From Saprospira grandis (GTDB taxonomy: Bacteria > Bacteroidota > Bacteroidia > Chitinophagales > Saprospiraceae): a DNA stretch of 64,000 nucleotides. The stretch is from contig NZ_CP110854.1 in assembly GCF_027594745.1 (NCBI RefSeq), positions 3,675,501-3,739,500 on the forward strand, given 5' to 3'. The notes under the pieces are model-generated. The model did not search any database. It had not been told where the DNA came from and saw nothing but the letters and a program-made list of their open reading frames with translations. Shown here one piece after another: positions 24,665 through 33,918 of the stretch (positions are counted from its first letter, which is position 1; every line of letters starts with the position of its first letter). The translations under genes were made by a program, and so were the position numbers.

Positions 24665-27478
24665 ATGAAGCAGCTTTTCTTATCATCGCTTTTTCTCCTC
24701 GCCAATTTGTCTATGCTCTGGGCTACTCATAACCGTGCAGGAGAAATTACTTACCGCCAAACTGGTCCCCTCAGTATCGAGGCCACTATTGTTACCTATA
24801 CAAAGATTAGTGGACAGTCTATTCATGCCGATCGCACCGAACTCGATTTGAGTTGGGGAGATGGGACTTCCTCTACGGTGCCCAGAGATTATTTTGTTAT
24901 GCTACACCAAGATATTCGGATGAATGTCTATACCGCTACGCATAGCTATCCCGGCCCCAACCCCGGCGGCCAACCTTATGTAATGGGCATGCAAGATCCT
25001 AACCGAAATGCCGATATTCTTAATGTAAATAACGGAAACTCGGTGAATGTAGCCTTCTATGTGCAAACAGAGGTTTTCCTTTTTCCCACTTCTATTTATG
25101 GCAATAATAACTCGCCCATCTTACTCGAACCCCCAATCGATTTTGGGGTGGTGGGCCAAGTATTTCAACATACGCCCAATGGCTATGACCCCGATGGAGA
25201 TAGTGTGGCCTACGAATTAGTGACCTGCCTTAGCGATCTGAATAATCCAGTTCCTGGCTTTTTACCCGTAAACGCTATTGGCCCAGGCGCTAATAATACT
25301 TATACCTTTGACCAACAAACAGGGCTCTTTACTTGGAATACCCCGCAGGTGGCAGGAGAGTATAACATCGCTATCCGCGTCAAATCTTACCGAAATGGCG
25401 CTTACTTAGGCGGTATCATCCGAGATATCCAAATCGAAATTAGAAATGCCCAAAACACCCCCCCCGAACTACAAGTACCCGAGGAAATTTGTGTGGAGGC
25501 TGGCGAACTCATCGATTTTGATGCCATCGCCCTAGATAGCGATATCCCCGTTCAACCCATTACGCTTACCGCTACAGGTGGCCCTCTAGAATTGACCAAT
25601 GGGGCCGCTACCTTTAGTAATACTACTGGTTTTACCCCCGTTTCTAGCCGCTTCCGCTGGCAAACCAATTGCGAGCATATCCAACAACAGGCTTGGCAGG
25701 TGGTATTTAAAGCTAGAGATTCTTTGATGACCAATAATGGCCTAGATGCCTCTTTGGCCACCTTTAAGGTGCTGCGCATTAAAGTAGTAGCCCCTCCGGT
25801 CCAAAACTTACAGTCTACTGTTAGTCCCGGCCAAGTGGACCTTAGCTGGGATGCCCCCTATCTTTGTGAGAGCTCTGCAGGCTTTTTGGGCTTTTCGGTC
25901 TGGCGAAAATCTAGCTGCGATAATACCGAACTAGATTCTTGTACGGTTGGCCTGCCTGGCCTGGGCTATACCCAAATTAACTTTGGGGCCTTAGTCACTA
26001 CAGCCGCAACCTCAGGGAATTTTGAGTTTACCGACCCCAACGTGCAGTCTGGCGGGATTTATAGTTATCGGGTTTTGCCTGAATTTGCGACCCCCGTTCC
26101 TGGAACCAATAACTTTTTAGGACCTGTCTCTGGCCGTAGCTCTGCCGAGCTTTGTGTGCAAATGGCCCAAGACCTTCCCCTAATGACAAATGCAGATGTA
26201 GAAAGTACCGATTTGGCCAATGGCGATATCTTGGTCCGTTGGGCCAAACCTAGAGCCGCCGAACTAGATACCAACTTTACGGTGCCACCTTATCGCTACG
26301 AGCTCTTCCGCTCAGAAGGACAAAATGGCGCTAATTTTCTGTCTACACCCATCTTTAGCTCCACTAACTTTAATAGCTACTCGGCCCTAGCCGATACCCT
26401 TAGCTTTTTGGATACAGGACTAAATACTGAGGAAAATGCCTACTCTTATCGGGTCGCTTTTTATGCCAATGGGGATACAGTTGGCGCCACTAGTCTGGCC
26501 TCTTCTATCTACCTAACGGTCAATGCTACAGACCAAACCAATGAGCTGGTCTGGACCGAAAATGTGCCTTGGACCAATACGGAATATGTCGTTTTCTTAG
26601 AAACTCCCACAGGCAGCAATAGCTATACGGTCCTCGATACCGTGAACAGCCCCACTTATGTGCATGAAGAGCTAGAAAATGGAGAAACCTACTGCTATTA
26701 TGTAGAAAGTATCGGTAGCTACGGCATTCCCGATGTCTTTTCGCCTTTGCTCAATAAATCGCAGCGGGCCTGTGGTTCTCCGCTAGATACCTTGGCCCCT
26801 TGCCCCCCTATTGCGGTGGCGGCGCTTTCGGGCTGTGAGGCTTTTGATGATGATTCTGATAAAGAAAATCGCGGACTTTGCGAGGGCTTTATCCGAGAAC
26901 AAACCGATATGGCCAATACGATTAGCTGGCAGCGGCCTACGGATAGTTGTGGACTCGATATTGCTGCTTATCGCCTATATTTTGCCCCCTATTGTGATAG
27001 CACAGCCTATGAATTGGTAGCCGAAATTACGGATCTTAGCGATACCTTCTTTATCCACCAACCTGCCGATTACAATCTAGCGGGCTGCTATTATGTAACT
27101 ACTGTAGATTCTGTAGAAGCCAATGGGGGCGGCAATGAGAGTGTGCCCAGTACAGTGGTCCAAAGCGATAACTGTCCCTTCTATGAGCTGCCCAATGTCT
27201 TTACGCCCAATAATGACAACGCCAACGACTTTTTTGGTCCTTGTTTGCCTAGTCGCTATATCGAGGCCGTAGATTTCCGGGTCTTTAACCGCTGGGGCCA
27301 GGAGGTTTTCCGCACAGAAAATCCCGCCATCAATTGGGATGGAAAGGACCAGCAGACGGGCCAAGACCTAGCCGAAGATGTGTATTATTACACTTGCAAA
27401 TTGCAAATTAATTGTATGGATTGCGATAAGGTGGCCCCACTTAAGGGCGTAATTCACCTGATCCGCAATGCCCGATAG
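24665..27478 (+). CDS. Large surface protein with gliding-motility-type C-terminal domain
   Basis: A 937-residue exported protein. It has a signal peptide (MKQLFLSSLFLLANLSMLWA), an N-terminal beta-rich region, fibronectin-III-like stretches from about residue 378 (PPVQNLQSTVSPGQVDLSWD) and paired cysteines through the body. The last 90 residues match the gliding-motility-associated C-terminal domain (CHU_C type): LPNVFTPNNDNANDFF, then VFNRWGQEVFRTE, INWDGKD and a final YYYTCKLQINC. In Bacteroidota this domain directs type IX secretion and cell-surface attachment. It likely acts as an adhesin or surface scaffold. Single gene, followed by a terminator. Confidence 0.88.
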   Translation: MKQLFLSSLFLLANLSMLWATHNRAGEITYRQTGPLSIEATIVTYTKISGQSIHADRTELDLSWGDGTSSTVPRDYFVMLHQDIRMNVYTATHSYPGPNPGGQPYVMGMQDPNRNADILNVNNGNSVNVAFYVQTEVFLFPTSIYGNNNSPILLEPPIDFGVVGQVFQHTPNGYDPDGDSVAYELVTCLSDLNNPVPGFLPVNAIGPGANNTYTFDQQTGLFTWNTPQVAGEYNIAIRVKSYRNGAYLGGIIRDIQIEIRNAQNTPPELQVPEEICVEAGELIDFDAIALDSDIPVQPITLTATGGPLELTNGAATFSNTTGFTPVSSRFRWQTNCEHIQQQAWQVVFKARDSLMTNNGLDASLATFKVLRIKVVAPPVQNLQSTVSPGQVDLSWDAPYLCESSAGFLGFSVWRKSSCDNTELDSCTVGLPGLGYTQINFGALVTTAATSGNFEFTDPNVQSGGIYSYRVLPEFATPVPGTNNFLGPVSGRSSAELCVQMAQDLPLMTNADVESTDLANGDILVRWAKPRAAELDTNFTVPPYRYELFRSEGQNGANFLSTPIFSSTNFNSYSALADTLSFLDTGLNTEENAYSYRVAFYANGDTVGATSLASSIYLTVNATDQTNELVWTENVPWTNTEYVVFLETPTGSNSYTVLDTVNSPTYVHEELENGETYCYYVESIGSYGIPDVFSPLLNKSQRACGSPLDTLAPCPPIAVAALSGCEAFDDDSDKENRGLCEGFIREQTDMANTISWQRPTDSCGLDIAAYRLYFAPYCDSTAYELVAEITDLSDTFFIHQPADYNLAGCYYVTTVDSVEANGGGNESVPSTVVQSDNCPFYELPNVFTPNNDNANDFFGPCLPSRYIEAVDFRVFNRWGQEVFRTENPAINWDGKDQQTGQDLAEDVYYYTCKLQINCMDCDKVAPLKGVIHLIRNAR

Positions 27479-27503
27479 TCTAAGAGAATTTACTTAGCTT
27501 TTT

Positions 27504-27536
27504 ATAGCCCTAGCGAAAGTTAGGGCTATTTTTTTG
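27504..27536 (+). terminator. Rho-independent terminator
   Basis: Stem ATAGCCCTA / TAGGGCTAT, loop GCGAAAGT and seven T, 25 bases after the surface protein gene. Confidence 0.85.
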
Positions 27537-27545
27537 TCTTTTTTT

Positions 27546-27651
27546 GGGGCCTGCCGCCTTCGGCGGCCGGGCCCTTGCAGGGCTCGCAGGTCTGCTCGGC
27601 CCTGCGGGCTTCGCCCTGGGTCTGCCGCTGCGCGGCCCCCTTTCAGGCCCC
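27546..27651 (+). repeat. Branched GC-rich repeat, copy 11 (GGGGCCTG/CAGGCCCC ends)
   Basis: Perfect 8-bp terminal stem. It is nearly the same as copies 1 and 3 in the reverse orientation. Starts ten bases after the preceding terminator's T-run. A GGCCC/GGGCC hairpin follows at about 27661-27672. Confidence 0.88.
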
Positions 27652-27679
27652 TAGGCCGACGGCCCTTCGGGCCTTTTTC

Positions 27680-27856
27680 CTGTAGGTTAAAACCTACAGC
27701 CAGATGGTATTGCTTCGCAATGACCTATAAATGAGGGTTAAAACCCTCATGAAATTAACTTTTGGGCCATCCTTTAGAGAGCAAGAGCAGCTATATCAGC
27801 AGTGGAGGCCCTTTAGGGCTGACTCTATTGGATTAGCCTAGGGGCTTGTCCCTAGG
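27680..27856 (+). repeat. Small-hairpin module cluster
   Basis: Hairpins CTGTAGGT-TAAA-ACCTACAG (27680-27699), GGTATTGC/GCAATGACC (27706-27725) and ATGAGGGT-TAAA-ACCCTCAT (27731-27750), then a GCCCTTTAGGGC pair near 27808 and CCTAGGG/CCCTAGG (27837-27856). Same order as at 18650, with loop TAAA instead of TGAA. Confidence 0.75.
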
Positions 27857-27900
27857 CGATGAATGGCAGGCGGCGAAGCCGCCATGGCCGAAGGCCAAAC

Positions 27901-28021
27901 GGCCTAGCGATGTGCAGCAGTGGCCGAAGGCCAGACCCAGCCGCCTTTGGCGGCGCAGGGCCGAGCAGACCTGCGAGCTGCGAAACGTAGCGCCGCAAGG
28001 CGAAGCCGCAGCGGAGGCCCC
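27901..28021 (-). repeat. Branched GC-rich repeat, copy 12 (GGCCT/AGGCC ends)
   Basis: Minus-strand copy of the common type, opening GGGGCCTCCG at 28021. Hairpins GGCGGC/GCCGCC and GGCC/GGCC precede it at 27867-27900, as in copies 9 and 19. A-tract on the GGGGCC side, leading into the terminator of the efflux operon. Confidence 0.88.
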
Positions 28022-28025
28022 AAAA

Positions 28026-28056
28026 ACAAAAAAAGCCCCAGCAAAAGCTGAGGCTT
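28026..28056 (-). terminator. Terminator of the RND efflux operon
   Basis: On the minus strand, stem AAGCCTCAGC / GCTGGGGCTT (one mismatch) with a TTTT loop and a T-run, 21 bases after the pump gene stop. Confidence 0.75.
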
Positions 28057-28076
28057 CTAAAATTAGTTGAGTAGGA

Positions 28077-31000
28077 TTAGAATAAATTCATAATCAGGAC
28101 GAAGAAAGCGATGATTACCACTAGGCCAAAAAGCCAAAGGAAAAAGTGGTTTCTTCGGCCTTTGTGGGCGGCTTCCACCTCGATGGGCGAAAACTGCTCT
28201 CCGGTCCAGAACTGGGCCAGCAACCATTTGTAGCGGTTGGCCAAGAGCAGACAGGCGGGCAAAAGCAAGAGCGTAACCACCGTGGCCACCAACAAACCAA
28301 AGGCCACCGAAATAGCCATCGGAATGAGGAACTGCGCTTGGAAACTAGTTTCTAGCATCAGTGGGCCGAGGCCCAAAACCGTTGTTAGAGTGGTCAGTAC
28401 AATCGCCCGGAAGCGAGAGCGGCCCGCTTCAAAGGCGGCCTGCATGGGTTCTAGGCCCTCTTTGATAAAGCCATTGTAGGCCGAAACGAGAACCAGCGCA
28501 TCATTGACCATAATTCCGATCAGGGCGATAATTCCGAGCACCGAGAAAAAGCTAATTGGCGCATCCAAAAACCAGTGTCCCCAAACCACACCAATCAGTC
28601 CAAAGGGAATCATGGCAAAGACAATCACCGCTTGGCCGATAGAGTTGAAAGTAAGGGCCACGATGATAAACATCAGGATGAGGATAATCGGCAAGACCTG
28701 TTTGATAGAGTTGGCGCTCTTCATTTGCTCCTTATTTTGGCCTTCAAAAGAGAACTCTACAGAGGGGAACTGCGCCTCTAGGCGGGGGGCAATTTCCTCC
28801 TTAATTTCTGTAGTGATATCAGAAACCGAGACCTTTTTATTGGCAATATCGGCTTCTACCTTCACCTCTCTTTTTCCGTCGAGGTGCTTAATGCTCACCA
28901 CCCCGCGTTCTACCTTAAAGTTGGCAATTTCGGAGAGGGGGAATTCGCGGCCATCGGCAAAGCGAATGCGCATATTCTCTAGCTGACCGATATTAGAGCG
29001 GTCTTCTGTTTTGTAGCGCACCCAAACGCGGACCTCATCTCGGCCTCTTTGTAGGCGTTGGGCCTCGGCACCAAAGAAACCGCCACGAACCTGGGCCAGC
29101 ACCTCTTGGAGATTCAGGCCTAGTTGGCGGCCTTTATCATTGAGAGAAACATTGATTTCTCGGAGGCCAGGCTGGTTGTCATCCAATACATCCTTGAGCC
29201 CCTCGATAGCGTCAAGCTCCTTTTTGAGGGCCTCTACGGCTAGGTCCAAATCCTTGAGATTATCGCCTAAAACCGCCACCGAAACGGGCTTGCCAAAGAC
29301 CGAACTACTTCCATAAGAGAGGCTTTCGGGCCCCATGAGTTGCCCTACTTTTTTGCGGATGGCATCCTGAATTTCGAGAACGGGGGTAGCGCGTTGCTCG
29401 CCATCCATCAGCGTAATGGCCAGTTTGCCATTGTAGCTAGCGGGACCTAGACTGCGTTCAATTTTCTCAATAATATCTTGGCCATCTTCTCTTTGGGCCT
29501 TATAATCTTCGTTGACCTCCCAGGCTTTTTTCTCGATATAAGTAAGGAGTTCATTGGTACTTTGTTCTCGAGTTCCTGCGGGTATAGTCAGCGTGACATC
29601 TACATTATCACGCTCAATGAATGGGAAAAAGGTGGTTTTGACCAAGCCCCCACGGACTGCTGCAATAGATAGAATCATCAGGCCAAGCAAAACGGCCACG
29701 GGCAAACTTCTTTGTAGGCCCGTTAGGCAAAGCCGAAGAACAGGAGAGAAAAGACGGTCTCTCATCCAGCCCATCAGGGCATCCATACCCCCAATTAGGC
29801 GGTCAAAAAACTGCTCGAAAAGCGTCTTTTTAGCATCTCTGGCCATGGCTCTAGAATGTGCCAAGTGGGCCGGCAAAATGAGCATGCCCTCCACCAAAGA
29901 AAAGATGAGCGTCATGATCACCACAAAGGCCATATTGCCAAAGATATCTCCAATTCGGCCCTCAATAAAGAAGAACATAGAGAAGGCAACCACCGTCGTT
30001 AAAATGGCTGAAATTACAGCGGGCAAAACCTCCATGGTCCCTTCTAAGGCGGCTTGGTTTCGGTCCATCCCTTGCTCATATTTGGCATAAATATTTTCGC
30101 CAATTACAATTCCATCATCAACCAGAATACCAATCACGAGGATCATCCCAAAGAGCGAGACGACATTGATGGTCAAATCGGCAGAGCTACCAATAATAAA
30201 CATACCGGCAAAGGAAATGGGAATGGCCGCAGCCACCCAAAAGGCAATACTCCAGTGCAAAAAGAAGCCTAGGGCCAAAAGGACCAAAATAAAGCCGATC
30301 ACCCCATTTTCTACCAAGAGGTCAATCCGTTGCTGCAAGGTCACCGAGCCATCTCGGATCGTCGTGGCTCGAATAGGGCCTGCTTGTTGGTTGTATTCAT
30401 CGACATAATTGCGCATGTATTCTGCAATGGTCAAAAGGTCCTCTTCATCGGTATTTTGAATGGTGATCACCACCGATGCCTCCCCATTCATAAAGCTGCG
30501 CTCGGGGTCATCGGCCCATTTATCCTCAATATCGGCTAATTGATAAAGGTAAATAATCCCTCCATCGGCTGTATTTCGGACCGGAATATTCTTCAGCTCT
30601 TCAGCATAATAGCCTTTGTTTCGGGCCCGCACCAAAAGCTCTTCTTCTTGGCCCTTAATGCTTCCTCCAGTAATCTCTAGGTTGCTGGCTCGAACGGCTG
30701 CGGCCGCCTGCTGAAAGCTAATGCCGTAGCGAATGAGGTCCTCTTCTCGAAAAGCCACTTCAATTTCTTCTTCTGGAAAGCCAGAAAGGGTCACTTTAGA
30801 CATAATTGGGGTGGCTCTGAGCTCGTCCTCAATCTGCCGAGCTTCCATTTTTAGAGTTTTCAGGGGCACATTCCCACTCAGGGCAAAGCTAAAGGTAAAG
30901 TTGCGGTTTTCTTGCTTGAATATCCGCAGCGATTCCATACCAGCCGGAAAAGAGCTAATCTGATTCACGGCATTTTCCACATCCTGTTTCACCAAATCAA

Positions 31001-31304
31001 TATTAAAGCTACTATTGATTTCAACGGTAACGGAGGCGGCATTTTCAGAAGAGACCGAATTGACCTGTTCAATACCGGTCAAACCTTTGAGGTTCTCCTC
31101 AATTTTTAATACAATCCCTTGCTCAATTTCTTCGGGAGAGGCCCCGGGCAAAACGGCTTGTATGTTAATAAATTTCTCGGGGGCAGGCGGAAAAAAGGTC
31201 GATTTCATATTCTTCAGGCCAAAAAAGCCAAAGAGTAAAATCACGACCATCAGGATATTGCCCGCAATCGAGTTTTTAATAAAAAAGGATACTATAGATT
31301 TCAT
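28077..31304 (-). CDS. RND-family efflux transporter permease
   Basis: A 1075-residue inner-membrane RND transporter of the hydrophobe/amphiphile efflux class, driven by proton flow. It has the usual two-fold layout: a membrane helix at about residues 13-30, a periplasmic loop, six helices, then a repeat of the same. The proton-relay acidic pair lies in GILVDDGIVIGENI of the first helix bundle; the equivalent site in the second is GIMVNDALVLV, without the Lys seen in AcrB. The frame runs 57 codons further upstream into repeat copy 13; that part is repeat DNA, and ATG at 31304 (MKSIVSFFIKNSI) is the real start. Its adaptor gene lies upstream on the same strand. An outer-membrane channel gene is not present here. 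Confidence 0.93.
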   Translation of the reverse strand: MKSIVSFFIKNSIAGNILMVVILLFGFFGLKNMKSTFFPPAPEKFINIQAVLPGASPEEIEQGIVLKIEENLKGLTGIEQVNSVSSENAASVTVEINSSFNIDLVKQDVENAVNQISSFPAGMESLRIFKQENRNFTFSFALSGNVPLKTLKMEARQIEDELRATPIMSKVTLSGFPEEEIEVAFREEDLIRYGISFQQAAAAVRASNLEITGGSIKGQEEELLVRARNKGYYAEELKNIPVRNTADGGIIYLYQLADIEDKWADDPERSFMNGEASVVITIQNTDEEDLLTIAEYMRNYVDEYNQQAGPIRATTIRDGSVTLQQRIDLLVENGVIGFILVLLALGFFLHWSIAFWVAAAIPISFAGMFIIGSSADLTINVVSLFGMILVIGILVDDGIVIGENIYAKYEQGMDRNQAALEGTMEVLPAVISAILTTVVAFSMFFFIEGRIGDIFGNMAFVVIMTLIFSLVEGMLILPAHLAHSRAMARDAKKTLFEQFFDRLIGGMDALMGWMRDRLFSPVLRLCLTGLQRSLPVAVLLGLMILSIAAVRGGLVKTTFFPFIERDNVDVTLTIPAGTREQSTNELLTYIEKKAWEVNEDYKAQREDGQDIIEKIERSLGPASYNGKLAITLMDGEQRATPVLEIQDAIRKKVGQLMGPESLSYGSSSVFGKPVSVAVLGDNLKDLDLAVEALKKELDAIEGLKDVLDDNQPGLREINVSLNDKGRQLGLNLQEVLAQVRGGFFGAEAQRLQRGRDEVRVWVRYKTEDRSNIGQLENMRIRFADGREFPLSEIANFKVERGVVSIKHLDGKREVKVEADIANKKVSVSDITTEIKEEIAPRLEAQFPSVEFSFEGQNKEQMKSANSIKQVLPIILILMFIIVALTFNSIGQAVIVFAMIPFGLIGVVWGHWFLDAPISFFSVLGIIALIGIMVNDALVLVSAYNGFIKEGLEPMQAAFEAGRSRFRAIVLTTLTTVLGLGPLMLETSFQAQFLIPMAISVAFGLLVATVVTLLLLPACLLLANRYKWLLAQFWTGEQFSPIEVEAAHKGRRNHFFLWLFGLVVIIAFFVLIMNLF

Positions 31305-31332
31305 AATGAGCTTATCGTTAGAATATGTTTTT

Positions 31333-31494
31333 GGGGCTGCCCTGGCCTTTGGCCAGGTCGGGCTGTGCATGGGCTCGCTGTTACTTGCTTCGCTGCGTCG
31401 GCTCCCGTTGGTCGGGTCGCTCGGCCCATCGCTTTTTTCGCTTTGCTCAAAAAGCTCGGTCTGGCCTTCGGCCACCCATTACCATCCCTCAGCC
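31333..31494 (+). repeat. Branched GC-rich repeat, copy 13 (GGCTG/CAGCC ends), inside an operon
   Basis: Lies between the adaptor and permease genes of one efflux operon, so it is probably present in their mRNA. It shares a block of about 50 bases in its central arm with copy 2, although the terminal stems differ. Additional hairpins run to 31528, just before the adaptor stop. Confidence 0.85.
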
Positions 31495-31528
31495 GTTGGC
31501 CCTTCGGGCCTGAGGCGGCTGCGCCGCC

Positions 31529-32650
31529 TTATTGGGCCAATTCTACTTTCATGCCTTCATAGGCTGCCGGAAAAGGCTCCGCCAATAGGGCTTGGCCATC
31601 TTCTAAACCTCTAACAAGGGCCGTTTGCTCCGAGATTTTTACCGTCTGAACAGCAGCCAAGGCTAAGCTTTTCTCTTTACCGCCTTGAATAACAAAAACG
31701 GCCGTATCTCCACGCAAAAGCTTACGAGGAATCTCAACCACATTGGCTAGGCGGCTGGCGGCCACCTCTCCAGTCAAAAACATATTTTCTTTGAGTTTTG
31801 GACCAGCCACTCGGATAAAGATTTTTACGGTTTGGCTGCTCGCATCAATGGTACTAGAAATTCGGCTGATGCTGCCATCCCATTGCCCAGCAATATCTTC
31901 CGATTGCAATTGGACCTTATCGCCCAAGTTAATGTACTTCAGATCGACCAAAGGAACAGAAGCCTGCAACTCATAAGCATTGATGTTCATCAAACTGCCA
32001 ATCTTTTGGCCTGCCCGAATCAAAGAACCCGTATTGATCAGGGCCTCTGTGAGCTCCCCAGAAAAAGGCGCCCGCAATTCATATTTACTCAATCGCTCTT
32101 CGGCACTCTTAATACTATAATATTGATTATAGATGTTCTTGAGGGCCAAAAAGTCTTTCTCCCGCTCTGATTTAGGCTCGGGCAAATCGGCAATAGAACT
32201 TTTGGGATTGAGCTGGCTGCGATAGCTCTCCCACTGCTCCAAACTCTCCGGAAAATCAATCTTGATATCGGGCAACATACTGGTAATCGTACTCAATAGC
32301 TGAGCACGCTGGGCACTCAAGTTGAGCTCGGCCTCCTTTTGGTCCACCTTAATGAGCAGTTCGCCCTTGGCAAAGCGAGTCCCTACTCTAAAGGGCTTGG
32401 AGCTAGCTAGTAAACGACCGCCCACCTCAGAAAAAAGCTCGGTCTTTTCAAAGGGAATAAGGCGACCGTACAACTGTACCTCGGTCTGTATCTCCTGGTT
32501 CTCTACCGGAATGGCCTGAACCTTTTTCAAAATAGCGGCTGTCTCAGCCTTCTTTGGCGTTTCTGCACGCTTAGATAGTCCTCCTGCCATAATGAAGGAA
32601 AGAACTAAGATAAGCACTGCTACTGCAGCAATAATAATTTGGCGAAGCAT
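31529..32650 (-). CDS. RND efflux membrane-fusion (adaptor) protein
   Basis: A 373-residue periplasmic adaptor of the HlyD/AcrA type that links an RND pump to an outer-membrane channel. It has an N-terminal membrane anchor (about 5-22) without a lipobox Cys. The barrel-sandwich start is TELFSEVGGRLLASSKPFRVGTRF, a helical hairpin spans about 105-180, and the second lipoyl half is YELRAPFSGELTEAL. It is the first gene of a two-gene operon with the permease at 28077, separated by 224 bases of repeat. The substrate cannot be deduced. A minus-7 box lies 41-48 bases upstream. Confidence 0.93.
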   Translation of the reverse strand: MLRQIIIAAVAVLILVLSFIMAGGLSKRAETPKKAETAAILKKVQAIPVENQEIQTEVQLYGRLIPFEKTELFSEVGGRLLASSKPFRVGTRFAKGELLIKVDQKEAELNLSAQRAQLLSTITSMLPDIKIDFPESLEQWESYRSQLNPKSSIADLPEPKSEREKDFLALKNIYNQYYSIKSAEERLSKYELRAPFSGELTEALINTGSLIRAGQKIGSLMNINAYELQASVPLVDLKYINLGDKVQLQSEDIAGQWDGSISRISSTIDASSQTVKIFIRVAGPKLKENMFLTGEVAASRLANVVEIPRKLLRGDTAVFVIQGGKEKSLALAAVQTVKISEQTALVRGLEDGQALLAEPFPAAYEGMKVELAQ

Positions 32651-33015
32651 ATAAAGGGTGTTTCAAACATCATTTTGGTTATCAATAGCGCAAAGCTAAC
32701 AGTTTTCGCTTTTTTTTTGTTGTGCATACATCCATTTACAAAACTTTATGATTTCTTAAGTTTTTGCCCTTTTAAATTGATAGACAGCAATTTACGGCCT
32801 TTAACTAAGGTTTTAGGCCGCTAAAAAATAGATGAGTCCCTTTATTTTATAGATGTTTGATGAAAATTCTAGAACATGCCGCCTTGGCCCAGCTTTGTCT
32901 AAACTTAATTTGGTTTTCAGCTCAAAAACTTAAACAAAATTGCAACCCTTGACTCTTTTGCCTGTTTATACTCCATCTCAGTTAACATTTCCTTCTACTT
33001 TTTCAACTGCCCCAT
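32651..33015. other. Divergent intergenic region
   Basis: 365 AT-rich bases between the efflux adaptor (-) and the globin-STAS gene (+). Apart from the minus-7 box at 32691 and a GGCC..GGCC pair near 32798-32819, I see no defined feature. Both promoters should lie here. Confidence 0.5.
32691..32698 (-). promoter_or_regulatory. Candidate minus-7 element of the efflux operon
   Basis: Minus-strand TAGCTTTG fits TANNTTTG and gives a leader of about 35 bases before the adaptor ATG at 32650. A T-run (minus-strand A-tract) lies upstream, but no TTTG is seen at the expected distance. Confidence 0.4.
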
Positions 33016-33870
33016 ATGAGTTTATATACTGCTCAAGAGTATTGCGCCCGCTTTTATGTAACGGACTGGACCATTGCACAAATTGGAGCTGCAGCCCCTA
33101 AGATTATGCCCGAGCTGCCCAAAATTATTGAGGCCTTTTATGAAGAAATGCTTAAGCATCCCGACTTTTCACAATACTTTAGCTCTCAACAGCATATTCA
33201 GCGCTTAGAGGGCTTGCATAAAGGGTATTGGACCTCTTTCTGGCAGGCCGCTGTGGATGAGGCTTATATTACTGACCGCAAGCGAATTGGGGAAGTGCAT
33301 GCCCGCATTGGCCTTCCACTAGATCTTTATTATGATGGGGTGGTCTTGTTTAATCATTTGTTTAAGCAGCTTTTTGAGCGCTTGGGTATTGCGAGCTACG
33401 AACTACTATCGGCTTATAGCCAAAGACAGGATTTAGATGTGGCCTTGGTGGTCGATAGCTATAATGCGATGACCAATGAGGTGCTCAAGGCCCAAAATGA
33501 GGCGCTTTCTACGCCAGTGGCTCAGCTTTGGGACGATATTTTGATGCTCCCCATTGTGGGTATTATTGACTCTAAACGGGCTCAGGATATTATGCAGACG
33601 GTCTTGTCTAAAATTGGGGAAACTCAGGCCAAGGTTTTTATCTTAGATATTTCTGGGGTGGCGGTGGTCGATACCGCAGTGGCCAATCATATTATTAAGA
33701 TCTCTAAAGCGGCTCGCTTGATGGGCTGCCATTGTATTATCTCGGGAATTTCTCCTGCAGTGGCCCAAACGGTGGTAGAATTAGGCGTCAATACGGAAGA
33801 AATTAGCACTAGAGGCAGTATGAAGGATGCTCTTTCTACGGCCTACGAACTGACAGGTGTTAAGTTATAG
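33016..33870 (+). CDS. Globin-coupled STAS sensor
   Basis: A 284-residue protein with an N-terminal sensor globin (about 1-155) and a C-terminal STAS domain (about 165-284). The globin keeps the globin-coupled-sensor signature IGEVHARIGLPLDLYY, with His95 as the expected proximal haem ligand, suggesting oxygen or redox sensing. The STAS half matches RsbR-type stressosome proteins (STPVAQLWDDILMLPIVG, IIDSKRAQ, VVDTAVANH) and is closely related to the STAS halves of the genes at 4644 and 5612. It stands alone in a divergent unit. The output partners (RsbS, RsbT-like kinase) are not in the window. Haem binding is inferred from the motif. Confidence 0.88.
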   Translation: MSLYTAQEYCARFYVTDWTIAQIGAAAPKIMPELPKIIEAFYEEMLKHPDFSQYFSSQQHIQRLEGLHKGYWTSFWQAAVDEAYITDRKRIGEVHARIGLPLDLYYDGVVLFNHLFKQLFERLGIASYELLSAYSQRQDLDVALVVDSYNAMTNEVLKAQNEALSTPVAQLWDDILMLPIVGIIDSKRAQDIMQTVLSKIGETQAKVFILDISGVAVVDTAVANHIIKISKAARLMGCHCIISGISPAVAQTVVELGVNTEEISTRGSMKDALSTAYELTGVKL

Positions 33871-33879
33871 ACCATTAAA

Positions 33880-33913
33880 AAATGGCCGCTAGACTTCTAT
33901 CTAGCGGCCATTT
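33880..33913. terminator. Bidirectional terminator
   Basis: Perfect 14-bp stem AAATGGCCGCTAGA / TCTAGCGGCCATTT with a six-base loop between convergent genes ending at 33870 and 33919. Confidence 0.92.
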
Positions 33914-33918
33914 CTCTC

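Noticed and set aside
26719..28986. Long antisense ORFs opposite the surface protein and RND permease
   Set aside because: They lie fully inside well-supported genes in other frames and show no domain features; they are shadows of those genes.
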